DNA from: Ohtaekwangia sp.
GTDB lineage: Bacteria; Bacteroidota; Bacteroidia; Cytophagales; Cyclobacteriaceae
DNA length: 64,000 bases
Direction of reading: 5' to 3'
Assembly (NCBI GenBank): GCA_021155195.1
Contig: JAJNPV010000046.1
Location: 194,673-258,672 of the forward strand
The notes beneath the pieces are model-generated. The model had not been told where the DNA came from. It did no database searches and saw nothing but the letters and a program-made list of their open reading frames with translations. Made by a program: the position numbers and the translations under genes. The first letter of the stretch is position 1. Every line of letters begins with the position of its first letter. Shown here piece after piece: positions 17,567 through 27,154 of this stretch.

Positions 17567-18619
17567 TTGAGACCTATCCTGAAAAGCACTGTTCGCATAT
17601 TCTGCCTCCTGCTAATCGCAGTACTTCTGCTTCCTTTGGTCTCTTTGGCTCAGGATGATGAAAAGCCGACCTTTCCCCTGGAAACTATTTATGCCAAGCG
17701 AAAGAAGAATGCCACTCGAAAATTTCTAACAAACTTTAAGGTAAGCCTTAGTACCGGGTATGGTAAAACCTACCTGAAGCATGAATTAGATAGCTTTGGA
17801 ATCTTTCAACGACCAGGGTTTGCACCCCGTCTTTTCACTAACAAAACCGTCACTGATTCTACCTACACAAATTGGATTAATCAGGTTAAAAAAGATACAT
17901 TAAGTTCACCTCCTGATAGTTTTATGGCAAATGGCGATACAACCAAATTAGGGTTTAAGGGCAAGGGCTTAAACATTCCGCTTAATCTCACAATTCATTA
18001 CGAGTTTTTGAAACGCTTCCGTATAGGCGGGGGGATATCCTACGAGGCAATGTTTTTAAGAACCTTTGATCCAATAACGTACACAGACAAAATACAATCA
18101 TTCAAGCCGTCCGGTTCATCGGGTTTTATGCTGAAGTATTATGGCATGGCGGGTGCATCATTTTATCGGTTAGATAATTTTCTGTTCACAGGCGATCTGC
18201 AGATAGGTAGTTTTAAACCCGGAAAGAACTTTGACAACTCATTGATTATAAAAAAGGGAATTTATTTTAACCTTGGTATTACCGCAGAACGGGAGTTTTC
18301 TGAAAATCTAAGAGTCTTCCTCCGGCCTTCGTTCGATTTTAAAAAGTACACCATGAGCATTCCAAATAGCGGTAACAACTCGATTGTTCACAAAATGAAT
18401 GCGGCTTATGTGCAAGTTGGTATCACTTACTCAATTCCTGAACTTCCGCGATGTTTTCATAAGGAATGCAAGATTCAAATAAACCATGCCCATGGAAACA
18501 AAGAGTATCGCAGCAGGGAACATCCTATCTTCAAAAAACAGAATCCCGGCTACGGAGAAAATCATCCCACCCTCATCAAATACAAAGGCAAAAACAAGCG
18601 GAAACTAAACCCGTATTAG
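17567..18619 (+). CDS. Secreted beta-barrel-like protein
   Basis: A 350-aa protein with a long signal peptide (basic MRPILKSTVR, hydrophobic core, cleavage near SLAQ). The mature part has many amphipathic strands such as LNIPLNLTIHYEFLKRFRIGGGISYEAMF and GITAEREFSENLRVFLRPSFDF-like segments, suggesting an outer-membrane barrel of roughly 12 or more strands, with a basic, Asn/Lys-rich tail after residue 310. Start is TTG at 17567; no in-frame ATG upstream or near downstream would keep the signal peptide. No family is recognised with confidence. Confidence 0.7.
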   Translation: MRPILKSTVRIFCLLLIAVLLLPLVSLAQDDEKPTFPLETIYAKRKKNATRKFLTNFKVSLSTGYGKTYLKHELDSFGIFQRPGFAPRLFTNKTVTDSTYTNWINQVKKDTLSSPPDSFMANGDTTKLGFKGKGLNIPLNLTIHYEFLKRFRIGGGISYEAMFLRTFDPITYTDKIQSFKPSGSSGFMLKYYGMAGASFYRLDNFLFTGDLQIGSFKPGKNFDNSLIIKKGIYFNLGITAEREFSENLRVFLRPSFDFKKYTMSIPNSGNNSIVHKMNAAYVQVGITYSIPELPRCFHKECKIQINHAHGNKEYRSREHPIFKKQNPGYGENHPTLIKYKGKNKRKLNPY

Positions 18620-18779
18620 TCCGGTTCTTTGCTATCCGAAATTCTACTTTTTAGACCATTAAAATCCCGCGTCTTGGGTACCTGCAAGCATTAGAATTGC
18701 TCAATTTTAGTTATCTTGCAACCTTGTTTTTGAGGCTCTATAATTGCCTTTAAACATTACACTTAACCCTTAGTAACTC

Positions 18780-21284
18780 GTGGCTGAAGAAAGCGGTAAT
18801 CTACCCGAAAGACAGAACATAATTCCAATCAATATTGAAGATGAAATGCGGGGCGCATACATCGACTATTCTATGTCGGTTATTGTTTCCCGGGCCTTAC
18901 CGGATGTGCGTGATGGATTAAAACCTGTTCACCGCAGAGTGCTCTACGGAATGCTTGAGTTAGGGGTCAACTACAATAAGTCTTATAAGAAATCTGCCAG
19001 AATTGTTGGGGAGGTACTTGGTAAATATCACCCGCACGGAGACTCTTCGGTATATGATACCATGGTGCGGATGGCTCAGGATTGGTCGCTTCGTTACACG
19101 TTAGTGGATGGTCAAGGTAACTTCGGATCGATCGATGGAGATAGCCCTGCTGCGATGCGTTACACCGAAGCCCGCTTGCGCAGAATGGCTGAAGAGTTGT
19201 TATCCGACATCAACAAAGAAACAGTAGACTTTCAGGGAAACTTTGATGACTCCTTGACTGAGCCAACCGTTTTGCCGGGTAAGGTTCCTAACTTACTGAT
19301 GAATGGATCATCGGGTATCGCTGTGGGGATGGCCACAAACATGGCTCCTCATAATCTTACTGAAATTGTAAATGGTATTGTTGAATATATTGATAATAAG
19401 GATATTACGATATCTGAGTTAATGAAACACATTACCGCTCCCGACTTTCCAACCGGAGGGATAATTTATGGCTACCAGGGTGTTCAGGAGGCTTTCCTTA
19501 CGGGAAGGGGACGAATTGTTGTCCGAGCAAAAGCAGAGATCGTGACGGGTGGCAATGGAAAGGACCAAATCATAGTTACTGAGGTTCCCTACATGGTGAA
19601 TAAGGCACTCATGATTGAGAAGACTGCAGCCTTAATTAATGAAAAGAAAATAGAAGGCATCAGCGATATTCGTGATGAATCCGATCGTGACGGGTATCGG
19701 GTTGTTTATGATTTGAAGCGCGATGCTATTCCGAATATTGTTCTTAACAATTTATTCAAATACACACAATTACAATCTTCATTCAATGTTAACAACGTGG
19801 CGCTTGTTAAGGGCAGGCCGCAAATCTTAAATCTGAAGGATTTGATAGTTCACTTTGTTGATCACCGCCATGAAGTGGTAGTGCGCAGAACAAAGTTTGA
19901 ATTGAATGAGGCTGAAAAGAGGGCTCATATTCTGGAAGGTTATTTAATTGCCCTGGATCATCTGGATGAAGTAATCACCTTAATTCGTAATTCGCGCGAC
20001 CCTGATGTTGCCAAAGAAGGATTGATCAAACAGTTCAATCTTTCCGAAATTCAGGCGAAAGCCATTTTGGAAATGCGTTTGCAGCGACTCACCGGTCTTG
20101 AGCGCGATAAAATTCAGAATGAATACAACGAACTTAAATTATTAATTGCCCGCTTGAATGAAATTTTAGGAAGCGAAGCTCTAAGGATGGGAATCATTAA
20201 AGATGAGTTAGCGGAAATAAAAGAACGTTATGGCGATGAACGAAGAACTCAAGTTGTTCATAGCGATGATGATATAACTCTGGAAGACATGATCCCGAAT
20301 GAAGAGATGGTGATTACCATTTCGAATCAGGGATATGTGAAACGCACTTCACTTTCTGAGTATAGAACGCAAGGAAGGGGCGGCATTGGTTCCAAAGCTG
20401 CCGGTAGTAAAGAAGATGATTTTACCGAGAATTTATTCATTGCCCAGGCTCATAATTACCTGCTGATCTTTACTGAGTTTGGAAAGGTCTATTGGAAAAA
20501 GGTGTATGAAATCCCGGAAGGGAATAAAACTTCTAAAGGTCGTGCCATCCAAAACCTACTGAACATTGAACCCGGAGATAAAGTAAAGGCCGTACTAAAT
20601 GTGAAGGATCTTAGCGATACGGAGTACGTAAATAACAACTTTGTTATTTTGTGTACCGAAAAAGGTACTATCAAGAAAACATCCCTGGAATCATACTCCC
20701 GCCCACGGGCCAACGGAATTACAGCCATTACTATCAACGAAGGCGACCGCTTGTTGAATGCGGCTTTGACAAATGGTACCAATGACATTATTATTGCAAA
20801 AAGTGAGGGTAAAGCGGTTCGCTTTAATGAAAGCGATGTTAGGCCAATGGGCAGAACGGCCTCAGGCGTAAGAGGAGTAACGTTGGAATCAGAGTTGGAC
20901 AAAGTGGTTGGAATGGTTTGCCTGGCTCGTGAGAATGCAGATTTGTTGGTGGTTTCAGAAAAAGGGTATGGTAAACGATCTGCAGTTGAAGACTACCGCA
21001 TAACACGAAGAGGGGGAAAAGGAGTAAAAACAATAAATGTCACAGAAAAAACTGGCAAGCTTGTTGCAATCAAGAGCGTTGTTGACCAAGATGATTTAAT
21101 GATTATTAATAAATCGGGAATTAGTATTCGGATTAGTGTAGCGGAACTAAGGGTAATGGGTCGGGCCACACAAGGAGTACGACTCATCAAACTGAATGAA
21201 GATGATGCGATTTCATCAGTAGAAAAAATTCAGAAAATTGAAGGTGATCTTGACGAAAACTTAAGTACACCAACGGAAGGATAA
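18780..21284 (+). CDS. gyrA: DNA gyrase subunit A
   Basis: The 834-aa breakage-reunion subunit of DNA gyrase (type IIA topoisomerase), which introduces negative supercoils with GyrB. The winged-helix active site AAMRYTEARL places the DNA-linking tyrosine at about residue 128. The quinolone-resistance region HPHGDSSVYDTMVRMAQ keeps the Ser and Asp equivalent to E. coli S83 and D87, so no resistance substitution is seen there. The C-terminal DNA-wrapping domain has the GyrA box in the Bacteroidota form QGRGGIG and a repeat blade pattern. GTG start at 18780. GyrB is not in the window. Confidence 0.97.
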   Translation: MAEESGNLPERQNIIPINIEDEMRGAYIDYSMSVIVSRALPDVRDGLKPVHRRVLYGMLELGVNYNKSYKKSARIVGEVLGKYHPHGDSSVYDTMVRMAQDWSLRYTLVDGQGNFGSIDGDSPAAMRYTEARLRRMAEELLSDINKETVDFQGNFDDSLTEPTVLPGKVPNLLMNGSSGIAVGMATNMAPHNLTEIVNGIVEYIDNKDITISELMKHITAPDFPTGGIIYGYQGVQEAFLTGRGRIVVRAKAEIVTGGNGKDQIIVTEVPYMVNKALMIEKTAALINEKKIEGISDIRDESDRDGYRVVYDLKRDAIPNIVLNNLFKYTQLQSSFNVNNVALVKGRPQILNLKDLIVHFVDHRHEVVVRRTKFELNEAEKRAHILEGYLIALDHLDEVITLIRNSRDPDVAKEGLIKQFNLSEIQAKAILEMRLQRLTGLERDKIQNEYNELKLLIARLNEILGSEALRMGIIKDELAEIKERYGDERRTQVVHSDDDITLEDMIPNEEMVITISNQGYVKRTSLSEYRTQGRGGIGSKAAGSKEDDFTENLFIAQAHNYLLIFTEFGKVYWKKVYEIPEGNKTSKGRAIQNLLNIEPGDKVKAVLNVKDLSDTEYVNNNFVILCTEKGTIKKTSLESYSRPRANGITAITINEGDRLLNAALTNGTNDIIIAKSEGKAVRFNESDVRPMGRTASGVRGVTLESELDKVVGMVCLARENADLLVVSEKGYGKRSAVEDYRITRRGGKGVKTINVTEKTGKLVAIKSVVDQDDLMIINKSGISIRISVAELRVMGRATQGVRLIKLNEDDAISSVEKIQKIEGDLDENLSTPTEG

Positions 21285-21314
21285 ACTTAAACTTGAACAT
21301 AACTTAAATTTGAA

Positions 21315-22532
21315 ATGAAAAAGATTGCCATCTTATTAATCGGGATTATACCGTTTGCTGCTTTGGCGCAGAAGCCAATTAAACCAAGCACCAACAATGC
21401 TGAAAAAGCGTTGCGTGCCGGGCAGTTTGACGAAGCAAAAGCAATTATCGATGCCACTACTTCAAGCGATGATTTCATGCTTGACAAAAAGGGAAACCCA
21501 AGTAAAAATGCAGCTAAGGCATGGTTCTTAAAGGGTGTTATTTATGCAGGTATTGATACAACAAAAGTTGAGAAATATAAGTCGTTAGTACCTGAGGGAT
21601 TCCCAATAGCCAAAGAAGCGTTTGAAAAAGCAAAGGCATTGGATAAGGAGGAAATTGCATTTCTAAAAGATGCAAGCGGCATGCTACCTTTGATGAATAA
21701 GGATGTAAGTGCTTATATGGCGCAAGCCTATTTTAATACTGCAATTACTGCATACCAGGATGAAAAGGATTACAAGAAAGCATTTGATTTTACTGAAAAA
21801 ACACTCTATTTCATACCTGAGGATACATCCATTCTAATGAATGCAGGTGTTTTCTTTGGCCCTGCCGCGGAAGAGTATGACAAATCCATCAATTACATTA
21901 AAAAATATCAGGAGAAAGGCGGAACATCAACCGATGCATACATCATGCTTTTTAGCATCTATCGTGATAAACTAAAAGACAATGATAAGGCGCTTGCATT
22001 AGCGCAGGAACTTGTAAAGAAGTTTCCGGGTAACCCGGAATATCCAAAGTTTGAATTGGATATGTACATTAAAATGAACAGACTGCCTGAAGCAAAAGCG
22101 GTAATGGAGAAACAAGCTGCTGCTGATCCTTCGGATAAAGAATCACGGTATTTTTTAGGTGTTATCAGTAACGAGTTAGGAGATCCTGCCGAATCTAAAA
22201 AATGGTTTGAAGAAGCCATCAAATTGGATCCTAAATATTTTGAGCCTCAATTAGGGCTTGCCGAAGTAGTTTACCTCGATGCAAAAAAGATCAAGGCAGA
22301 GATGAACCAATTGGGCAACTCAAAAGAAGACTTCAAAAAGAAAGTTGAGCTTGATAAAATTTATCAAGAAAAATTAAGAGTGGCGTTGCCTTATTGGGAA
22401 AAGTGCGAAAAGCTTAGTCCTGATGAAGGTAAAGTATTAGATAACTTGTACATCATTTACAATGACCTTGAAATGACTGCTCAGGTTACTCGTATTGAAA
22501 AGAGAATGAAAACACTGGGCTTGTTAGATTAA
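21315..22532 (+). CDS. TPR-repeat secreted protein
   Basis: A 405-aa protein with a clean signal peptide (MKKIAILLIGIIPFAALAQ) and a mature region made almost wholly of helices, with tetratricopeptide repeats visible at about 130-330: YDKSINYIKKYQEKG, NDKALALAQELVKKFPGNP, and SRYFLGVISNELGDPAESKKWFEEAIKLDP. It is therefore a periplasmic or outer-membrane-associated scaffold. It lies 31 bp after gyrA and is closed by a bidirectional terminator. No specific partner can be named. Confidence 0.8.
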   Translation: MKKIAILLIGIIPFAALAQKPIKPSTNNAEKALRAGQFDEAKAIIDATTSSDDFMLDKKGNPSKNAAKAWFLKGVIYAGIDTTKVEKYKSLVPEGFPIAKEAFEKAKALDKEEIAFLKDASGMLPLMNKDVSAYMAQAYFNTAITAYQDEKDYKKAFDFTEKTLYFIPEDTSILMNAGVFFGPAAEEYDKSINYIKKYQEKGGTSTDAYIMLFSIYRDKLKDNDKALALAQELVKKFPGNPEYPKFELDMYIKMNRLPEAKAVMEKQAAADPSDKESRYFLGVISNELGDPAESKKWFEEAIKLDPKYFEPQLGLAEVVYLDAKKIKAEMNQLGNSKEDFKKKVELDKIYQEKLRVALPYWEKCEKLSPDEGKVLDNLYIIYNDLEMTAQVTRIEKRMKTLGLLD

Positions 22533-22555
22533 GATTTAACGACAGAAATAAAATA

Positions 22556-22582
22556 AGAAAGGCTCCTCAGGAGCCTTTCTTA
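22556..22582. terminator. Bidirectional terminator
   Basis: AGAAAGGCTCC / GGAGCCTTTCT is a near-perfect palindrome with A-rich and T-rich flanks, placed between the convergent TPR and ABC-F genes, so it can stop transcription from both sides. Confidence 0.9.
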
Positions 22583-22594
22583 TTTTACCGTGTT

Positions 22595-24214
22595 CTAAGC
22601 ATACAGCGCTTCTTTCTGCGCTGCTATTTGCTCACTTTCAATATATTCATCATAAGGCATCAACTTGTCAATGTAACCATTCGGGGTGATTTCAATAATG
22701 CGGTTGGCTACAGTTTGAGTAAATTCATGATCGTGTGATGTGAATAACACCGTGCCTGGAAAATCATTTAACGCATTGTTAAAGGCAGTAATTGATTCAA
22801 GATCCAGGTGGTTAGTTGGTTCATCTAATATCAAGAGGTTGGCACCGGCCAACATCATACGTGAAATCATACACCGCACTTTTTCACCTCCGGAAAGGAC
22901 ACTGCACTTCTTAAATACTTCTTCGCCTGAGAATAACATCTTGCCCAAGAATCCACGGATATAAACTTCATCTCTATTTTCCTCATCCGAAAACTGACGA
23001 AGCCAGTCGATGAGGTTATCATCAGATTGAAAATAAGTTTCATTATTAACCGGCAAATAGGCAGGCGTAATTGTCTGTCCAAACTTGAAACTTCCCCCGG
23101 ATGGCTTCAATTCTCCTGCTAAAATTTGAAATAGGGTAGTAAGGGCTAAACTATCTTTACTTAAGAAGGCAATCTTATCACCTTTGTTAACAAAGAAATC
23201 CAGGTCTTTGAAAAGTACACTTCCGTTTAACGAATGTGTTAGTCCTTCTACCTGCAAAATCTGATCACCGGCAGTTCGCTTCTGTTGAAAGATAATGGCC
23301 GGGTATCTTCGGGTGGAAGGTTGAATATCATTCAAATCAATTTTATCGAGCAACTTCCTTCGGCTGGTTGCTTGTCGCGATTTGGATGCATTGGCACTGA
23401 AACGCGCAATGAATTCCTGCAATTCCTTCTTTTTCTCCTCGGCTTTTTTATTCGCAGAAGCGCGTTGCGATAAGGCAAGCTGACTAGAATGATACCAGAA
23501 TGAATAGTTTCCGGTAAACAGCCTTATCACTTTAAAGTCGATATCAACAATGTGCGTACAAACGGTATCTAAAAAATGACGATCGTGCGAAACAACAATT
23601 ACAGTGTTCTTAAATTCTAACAGAAAGTCTTCTAACCAGGTAATGGTTTGTAAATCCAAATCGTTGGTAGGCTCATCCAAAATAAGAATGTCGGGATTAC
23701 CATAAATGGCTTGCGCCAAAAGCACCCGCACCTTTTCGGCACCACTTAGTTCTTTAACTGCTTTATAATGATCTTCTTCTTTTATGCCAAGGCCACTTAA
23801 GAGAGAGGCTGCATCTGACTGGGCATTCCATCCATTTAGTTCTGCAAATTCAGCTTCTAATTCCGAAGCTTTAATTCCATCTTCTTCTGAGAAATCGGGT
23901 TTGGCATAGATGGCATCTTTCTCCTGCATTAAGTTCCATAATTTTGAGAAGCCCATCATTACCGTATCCAACACGGCCACCTCATCAAACTCGTAGTGAT
24001 TTTGGCGAAGCACGGCCATCCGCTTACCCGTGTCGATGTTTACTTTTCCACGGGTGGGGTCAATGTCGCCTGAGAGTATTTTTAAAAAGGTAGATTTACC
24101 TGCTCCGTTGGCACCTATTACGCCATAGCAATTACCTGCTGTAAATTTTATGTTTACTTCATCAAAAAGTACTCGTTTTCCGAACTGAAGGGTGAGGTTA
24201 TTGGCCGCAATCAT
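22595..24214 (-). CDS. ABC-F ATPase, YbiT-like
   Basis: A 539-aa ABC-F protein: two ATP-binding cassettes joined by a linker of about 80 residues rich in Lys/Glu/Arg, with no membrane domain. ABC-F proteins act at the ribosome, and the YbiT/EttA groups modulate translation. Cassette 1 has Walker A GANGAGKST (34-42), signature LSGAEKVRV and Walker B ILDEPTNDLD. Cassette 2 keeps the signature LSGGEKVRC and Walker B ILDEPTNHLD, but its Walker A reads LSKDSLALTTL, without the GxGKST lysine. The opening AANNLTLQFGKRVLFDEV resembles YbiT. Confidence 0.92.
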   Translation of the reverse strand: MIAANNLTLQFGKRVLFDEVNIKFTAGNCYGVIGANGAGKSTFLKILSGDIDPTRGKVNIDTGKRMAVLRQNHYEFDEVAVLDTVMMGFSKLWNLMQEKDAIYAKPDFSEEDGIKASELEAEFAELNGWNAQSDAASLLSGLGIKEEDHYKAVKELSGAEKVRVLLAQAIYGNPDILILDEPTNDLDLQTITWLEDFLLEFKNTVIVVSHDRHFLDTVCTHIVDIDFKVIRLFTGNYSFWYHSSQLALSQRASANKKAEEKKKELQEFIARFSANASKSRQATSRRKLLDKIDLNDIQPSTRRYPAIIFQQKRTAGDQILQVEGLTHSLNGSVLFKDLDFFVNKGDKIAFLSKDSLALTTLFQILAGELKPSGGSFKFGQTITPAYLPVNNETYFQSDDNLIDWLRQFSDEENRDEVYIRGFLGKMLFSGEEVFKKCSVLSGGEKVRCMISRMMLAGANLLILDEPTNHLDLESITAFNNALNDFPGTVLFTSHDHEFTQTVANRIIEITPNGYIDKLMPYDEYIESEQIAAQKEALYA

Positions 24215-24352
24215 GCTGTTTTCTTAATATAGGCGGCAAAGGTAAGAAAATCGTTTCGAACGAAGTTGAAAACACCCTGATTTGAAAATGTTATTTGCCT
24301 ATCTGAACCTTTACATCCATTCTGTGATTATATAATTCTAAACAGAAACCGT

Positions 24353-25069
24353 ATGCATTCGATTGAAAATAAAGTAGCTCTGGTAACAGGAGGAAATAAA
24401 GGAATAGGATTTGGAATTGCAGAAGCGCTTGTTCGAAATAATGTACGCGTTGCGATTACAAGTCGTACCCAAAAAGCAGCCGATGAAGCAGTTGCCCAAC
24501 TTAATAAAATAGGAAAAGGAGAGGCAATTGGAATTGAACTGGACGTTCGCAATGTGGCCGCGCAACAAAAAGTAGTTAGTCAGGTCATCAAGAAATGGGA
24601 TCGACTGGATGTGCTGATTGCCAATGCGGGAGTTGGTCACTTTGGTTCCATAGAAACATTATCGCAAGAACAATGGAATGAAACCATTGATACGAATTTG
24701 ACGGGAGTTTTTAATGGTGTGAAAGCTGCAATCCCGGAGTTAAAAAAATCGCAAGGCTATATCATTACGATAGCCAGTTTAGCGGGTACTAACTTTTTTG
24801 AAGGTGGTGCAGCCTATAACGCCAGCAAGTTTGGATTGGTAGGATTTACCCAAGCCATCATGCTCGATTTAAGAAAACACGGGATAAAAGTTTCAACGGT
24901 TATGCCCGGTTCGGTAGCTACCAATTTTAATGGTCACCAACCCTCGCCTCAGGATGCCTGGAAAATTCAGCCGGAAGACATTGGTCAGATTGTTGTTGAT
25001 TTATTAAACATGAATCCACGCACCTTGCCAAGTAAAGTCGAAGTGCGTCCGAGTATGCCAGGCAAGTAA
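24353..25069 (+). CDS. SDR-family oxidoreductase
   Basis: A 238-aa classical short-chain dehydrogenase/reductase. NAD(P)-binding TGGNKGIG at 12-19, NAG in IANAGVGHFG, the catalytic Ser in IASLAG, and Tyr155-x3-Lys159 in YNASK are all present, and PGSVATNF is the cofactor loop after the active site. An Arg at the end of strand 2 (TSRT) suggests NADPH preference. The substrate cannot be read from sequence. It stands alone between the ABC-F gene and the lamin-tail lipoprotein. Confidence 0.92.
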   Translation: MHSIENKVALVTGGNKGIGFGIAEALVRNNVRVAITSRTQKAADEAVAQLNKIGKGEAIGIELDVRNVAAQQKVVSQVIKKWDRLDVLIANAGVGHFGSIETLSQEQWNETIDTNLTGVFNGVKAAIPELKKSQGYIITIASLAGTNFFEGGAAYNASKFGLVGFTQAIMLDLRKHGIKVSTVMPGSVATNFNGHQPSPQDAWKIQPEDIGQIVVDLLNMNPRTLPSKVEVRPSMPGK

Positions 25070-25208
25070 CCGATAAATTTTATTTGATCGTTTAACTTAC
25101 TGGTCGCTAACATCAGCTTGAACTTCGCAATTCTCTAGCTTCCAATTGTAATTTCAGCAAGCATTTTCCATTATTACCTTATCTTTAAGGAATTGTTTCT
25201 GCTGTTTT

Positions 25209-26465
25209 ATGATAAGACTTGTGAAGGCGTTGGTTTGTCTGTTGCTGGTAACAGAATTTCTGATTTTTTCATCGTGCGATCCAAAAGATGAGGAAGACAT
25301 TATACCTGTGGTGGAAGAAGGCTTGTTTATTAACGAACTTTATGCTTCAGGCGAGGATTGGGTGGAACTCTATAACAATCTGGAAACCAGCAAGGATATT
25401 AGCGGCTACTTCATTTATGATAACGCTGCTACCAAGTATAAACTTCCCACGGGAACAACCATTCCCGCTAAGGGATTTATAGTATTAGTATGCAATGACT
25501 TAGGCACGGGACTCAATACCAACTTTAAGCTTTCTTCAGATGGCGAAACTGTTTATCTGGAAAATGCCGGAGGGACTTTAATTGATCGTGTGGAGTTTCC
25601 AAAACTTGATAATGGTCAGTCGTATGGCCGATATCCGGATGGCTCTTCCAATCTTTTCATTTCAGGAAATACAACCAAAGGCACCTCAAATGGAAACAGT
25701 CAGGCACCCGCCATTGAATCTGTAACTCGACAGCCAATTGTTCCTTCGCTTAATCAAGCTGTAACTGTTTCTGTGAAACTTTATGCTAACGAAGGCATCA
25801 ATACTGTAAAATTATTTCACCGCTTCAACGGGGGTTCTTATACAGTCATAAATATGACTCTTTCGGGGGCTATTTATACTGGTTCAATTCCTGCATCCGC
25901 TGCGGTGGGTAAGGTTGAATATTACGTTGAAGTTGCCGGCACAAATGGGAAGACGAGTCTTAAACCGGCCTCCGCCCCCAACAATGTATATGATTATCTC
26001 TTGAACACGGACGTATTGCCACAATTGGTGATCAATGAATTTATGGCCGATAATGCTTCATGCTGTCCGGATAACTCAAGTGGCACTAACGAGTTTGATG
26101 ACTGGATAGAAATTTATAACAAAGGAAATGTAGCCGTAAACATTGGCGGCATGTATCTATCGGATAGCAAAAGTGATCCTTTCAAGAGCAAGATCCCAAC
26201 CGATAATCCATCACTCACCACAATTGCGCCCGGAGGTTATTTGATTTTATGGGCCGACAATTCAACAGAACAAGGTCCTTTGCATCTTAACTTTGGGTTG
26301 AGCAATGCCGGTGAAGATGTTGGATTATTTTATCTTGATGGCCGAACAATAGATGCTTACACGTTTGGGGCGCAAACTCAAAACAATTCATGGGGAAGAA
26401 TAACAGACGGAGCCACAACCTGGAAAGCGTTCAGTACACCAACCCCCGGAACTTCGAATCAATAA
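25209..26465 (+). CDS. Lamin-tail-domain lipoprotein
   Basis: A 418-aa lipoprotein with a lipobox around Cys23 (FLIFSSC|DPKDEED) and an acidic start to the mature protein. Two lamin-tail (LTD) immunoglobulin-like domains are visible: about 35-145 (LFINELYASGEDWVELYNN... DGETVYLENAGG) and about 275-415 (LVINEFMADNASC... DDWIEIYNKGN... GEDVGLFY). Between them is another Ig-like stretch of about 100 residues. Bacterial LTD proteins are surface-associated; in this phylum LTD often accompanies CotH kinase domains, but no kinase motif is seen here. It precedes a DUF4956/HlyD/TolC set by 17 bp and is likely in the same transcript. Confidence 0.85.
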   Translation: MIRLVKALVCLLLVTEFLIFSSCDPKDEEDIIPVVEEGLFINELYASGEDWVELYNNLETSKDISGYFIYDNAATKYKLPTGTTIPAKGFIVLVCNDLGTGLNTNFKLSSDGETVYLENAGGTLIDRVEFPKLDNGQSYGRYPDGSSNLFISGNTTKGTSNGNSQAPAIESVTRQPIVPSLNQAVTVSVKLYANEGINTVKLFHRFNGGSYTVINMTLSGAIYTGSIPASAAVGKVEYYVEVAGTNGKTSLKPASAPNNVYDYLLNTDVLPQLVINEFMADNASCCPDNSSGTNEFDDWIEIYNKGNVAVNIGGMYLSDSKSDPFKSKIPTDNPSLTTIAPGGYLILWADNSTEQGPLHLNFGLSNAGEDVGLFYLDGRTIDAYTFGAQTQNNSWGRITDGATTWKAFSTPTPGTSNQ

Positions 26466-26482
26466 CTTGAAACACTTACTTC

Positions 26483-27154
26483 ATGTTTGAATTATTTCCT
26501 GATCAGCCTGTTTATGAATATCCACAATTGGTTAATATCACCTATTCATTTGTGTGGGCATTTTTGTTGGCCTCGATTATTGCCATTACACATAAGTTAA
26601 CGTTTACTGGAGATTACTATGCTAAAAATTTCTTTCAATCGCTTGTGCTAGGGGCCGTGGTTACTACATTAGTGATGATGGCGATAGGGGATAGCCTGGC
26701 GCGCGGGCTGGGAGTATTTGGTGCGATGGCCATCATCCGGTTTCGAACCCGTATTGATGATCCGCGTGATGTGTTGTTTCTGTTTGCTGCCCTAAGCACC
26801 GGGCTTGCTATTGGTGTGTATGGATTCACGATTTCATTTGTGGGATCCATTTTGTTTTGCCTGGTTGCATTCTTGCTGCATGTCTCACCCTTTAAAAGTT
26901 TTGCACATCATAATCATCTGTTTTTTACATTGGAAGAAACTGATCGATTGACGGATGTTCTAAAAGTATTGGAAATGTATTGTTCCGAACATCGTGTAAT
27001 CGCTATGAGCGTGAATAAAGAAAATGCTTTGCGTTATCACTACGCTATTTCACTTAAGAAGACACTCAGCAAAGAAGAGCTTATGAAGTTGCTATGCACA
27101 TTGGAAGGAGTGAAGCAGATCAGGTTATCATCCAACGAAGTAACATCCGCATGA
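26483..27154 (+). CDS. DUF4956 membrane protein
   Basis: A 223-aa integral membrane protein. About four transmembrane helices occupy residues 20-135: around NITYSFVWAFLLASIIAI, LVLGAVVTTLVMMAIG, LFLFAALSTGLAIGVYGF and ILFCLVAFLLHV. Between helices 2 and 3 is the conserved loop SLARGLGVFGAMAIIRFRTRIDDPRD, the hallmark of DUF4956 and reminiscent of the MgtC/SapB fold. The last 80 residues form a cytosolic ferredoxin-like domain. Its stop overlaps the ATG of the adaptor gene (ATGA). DUF4956 genes elsewhere pair with CotH and polyphosphate (VTC-like) genes; the function is unknown. Confidence 0.85.
   Translation: MFELFPDQPVYEYPQLVNITYSFVWAFLLASIIAITHKLTFTGDYYAKNFFQSLVLGAVVTTLVMMAIGDSLARGLGVFGAMAIIRFRTRIDDPRDVLFLFAALSTGLAIGVYGFTISFVGSILFCLVAFLLHVSPFKSFAHHNHLFFTLEETDRLTDVLKVLEMYCSEHRVIAMSVNKENALRYHYAISLKKTLSKEELMKLLCTLEGVKQIRLSSNEVTSA

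Noticed and set aside
20489..20902. 137-aa minus-strand ORF inside gyrA
   Set aside because: Antisense shadow of a well-conserved gene.
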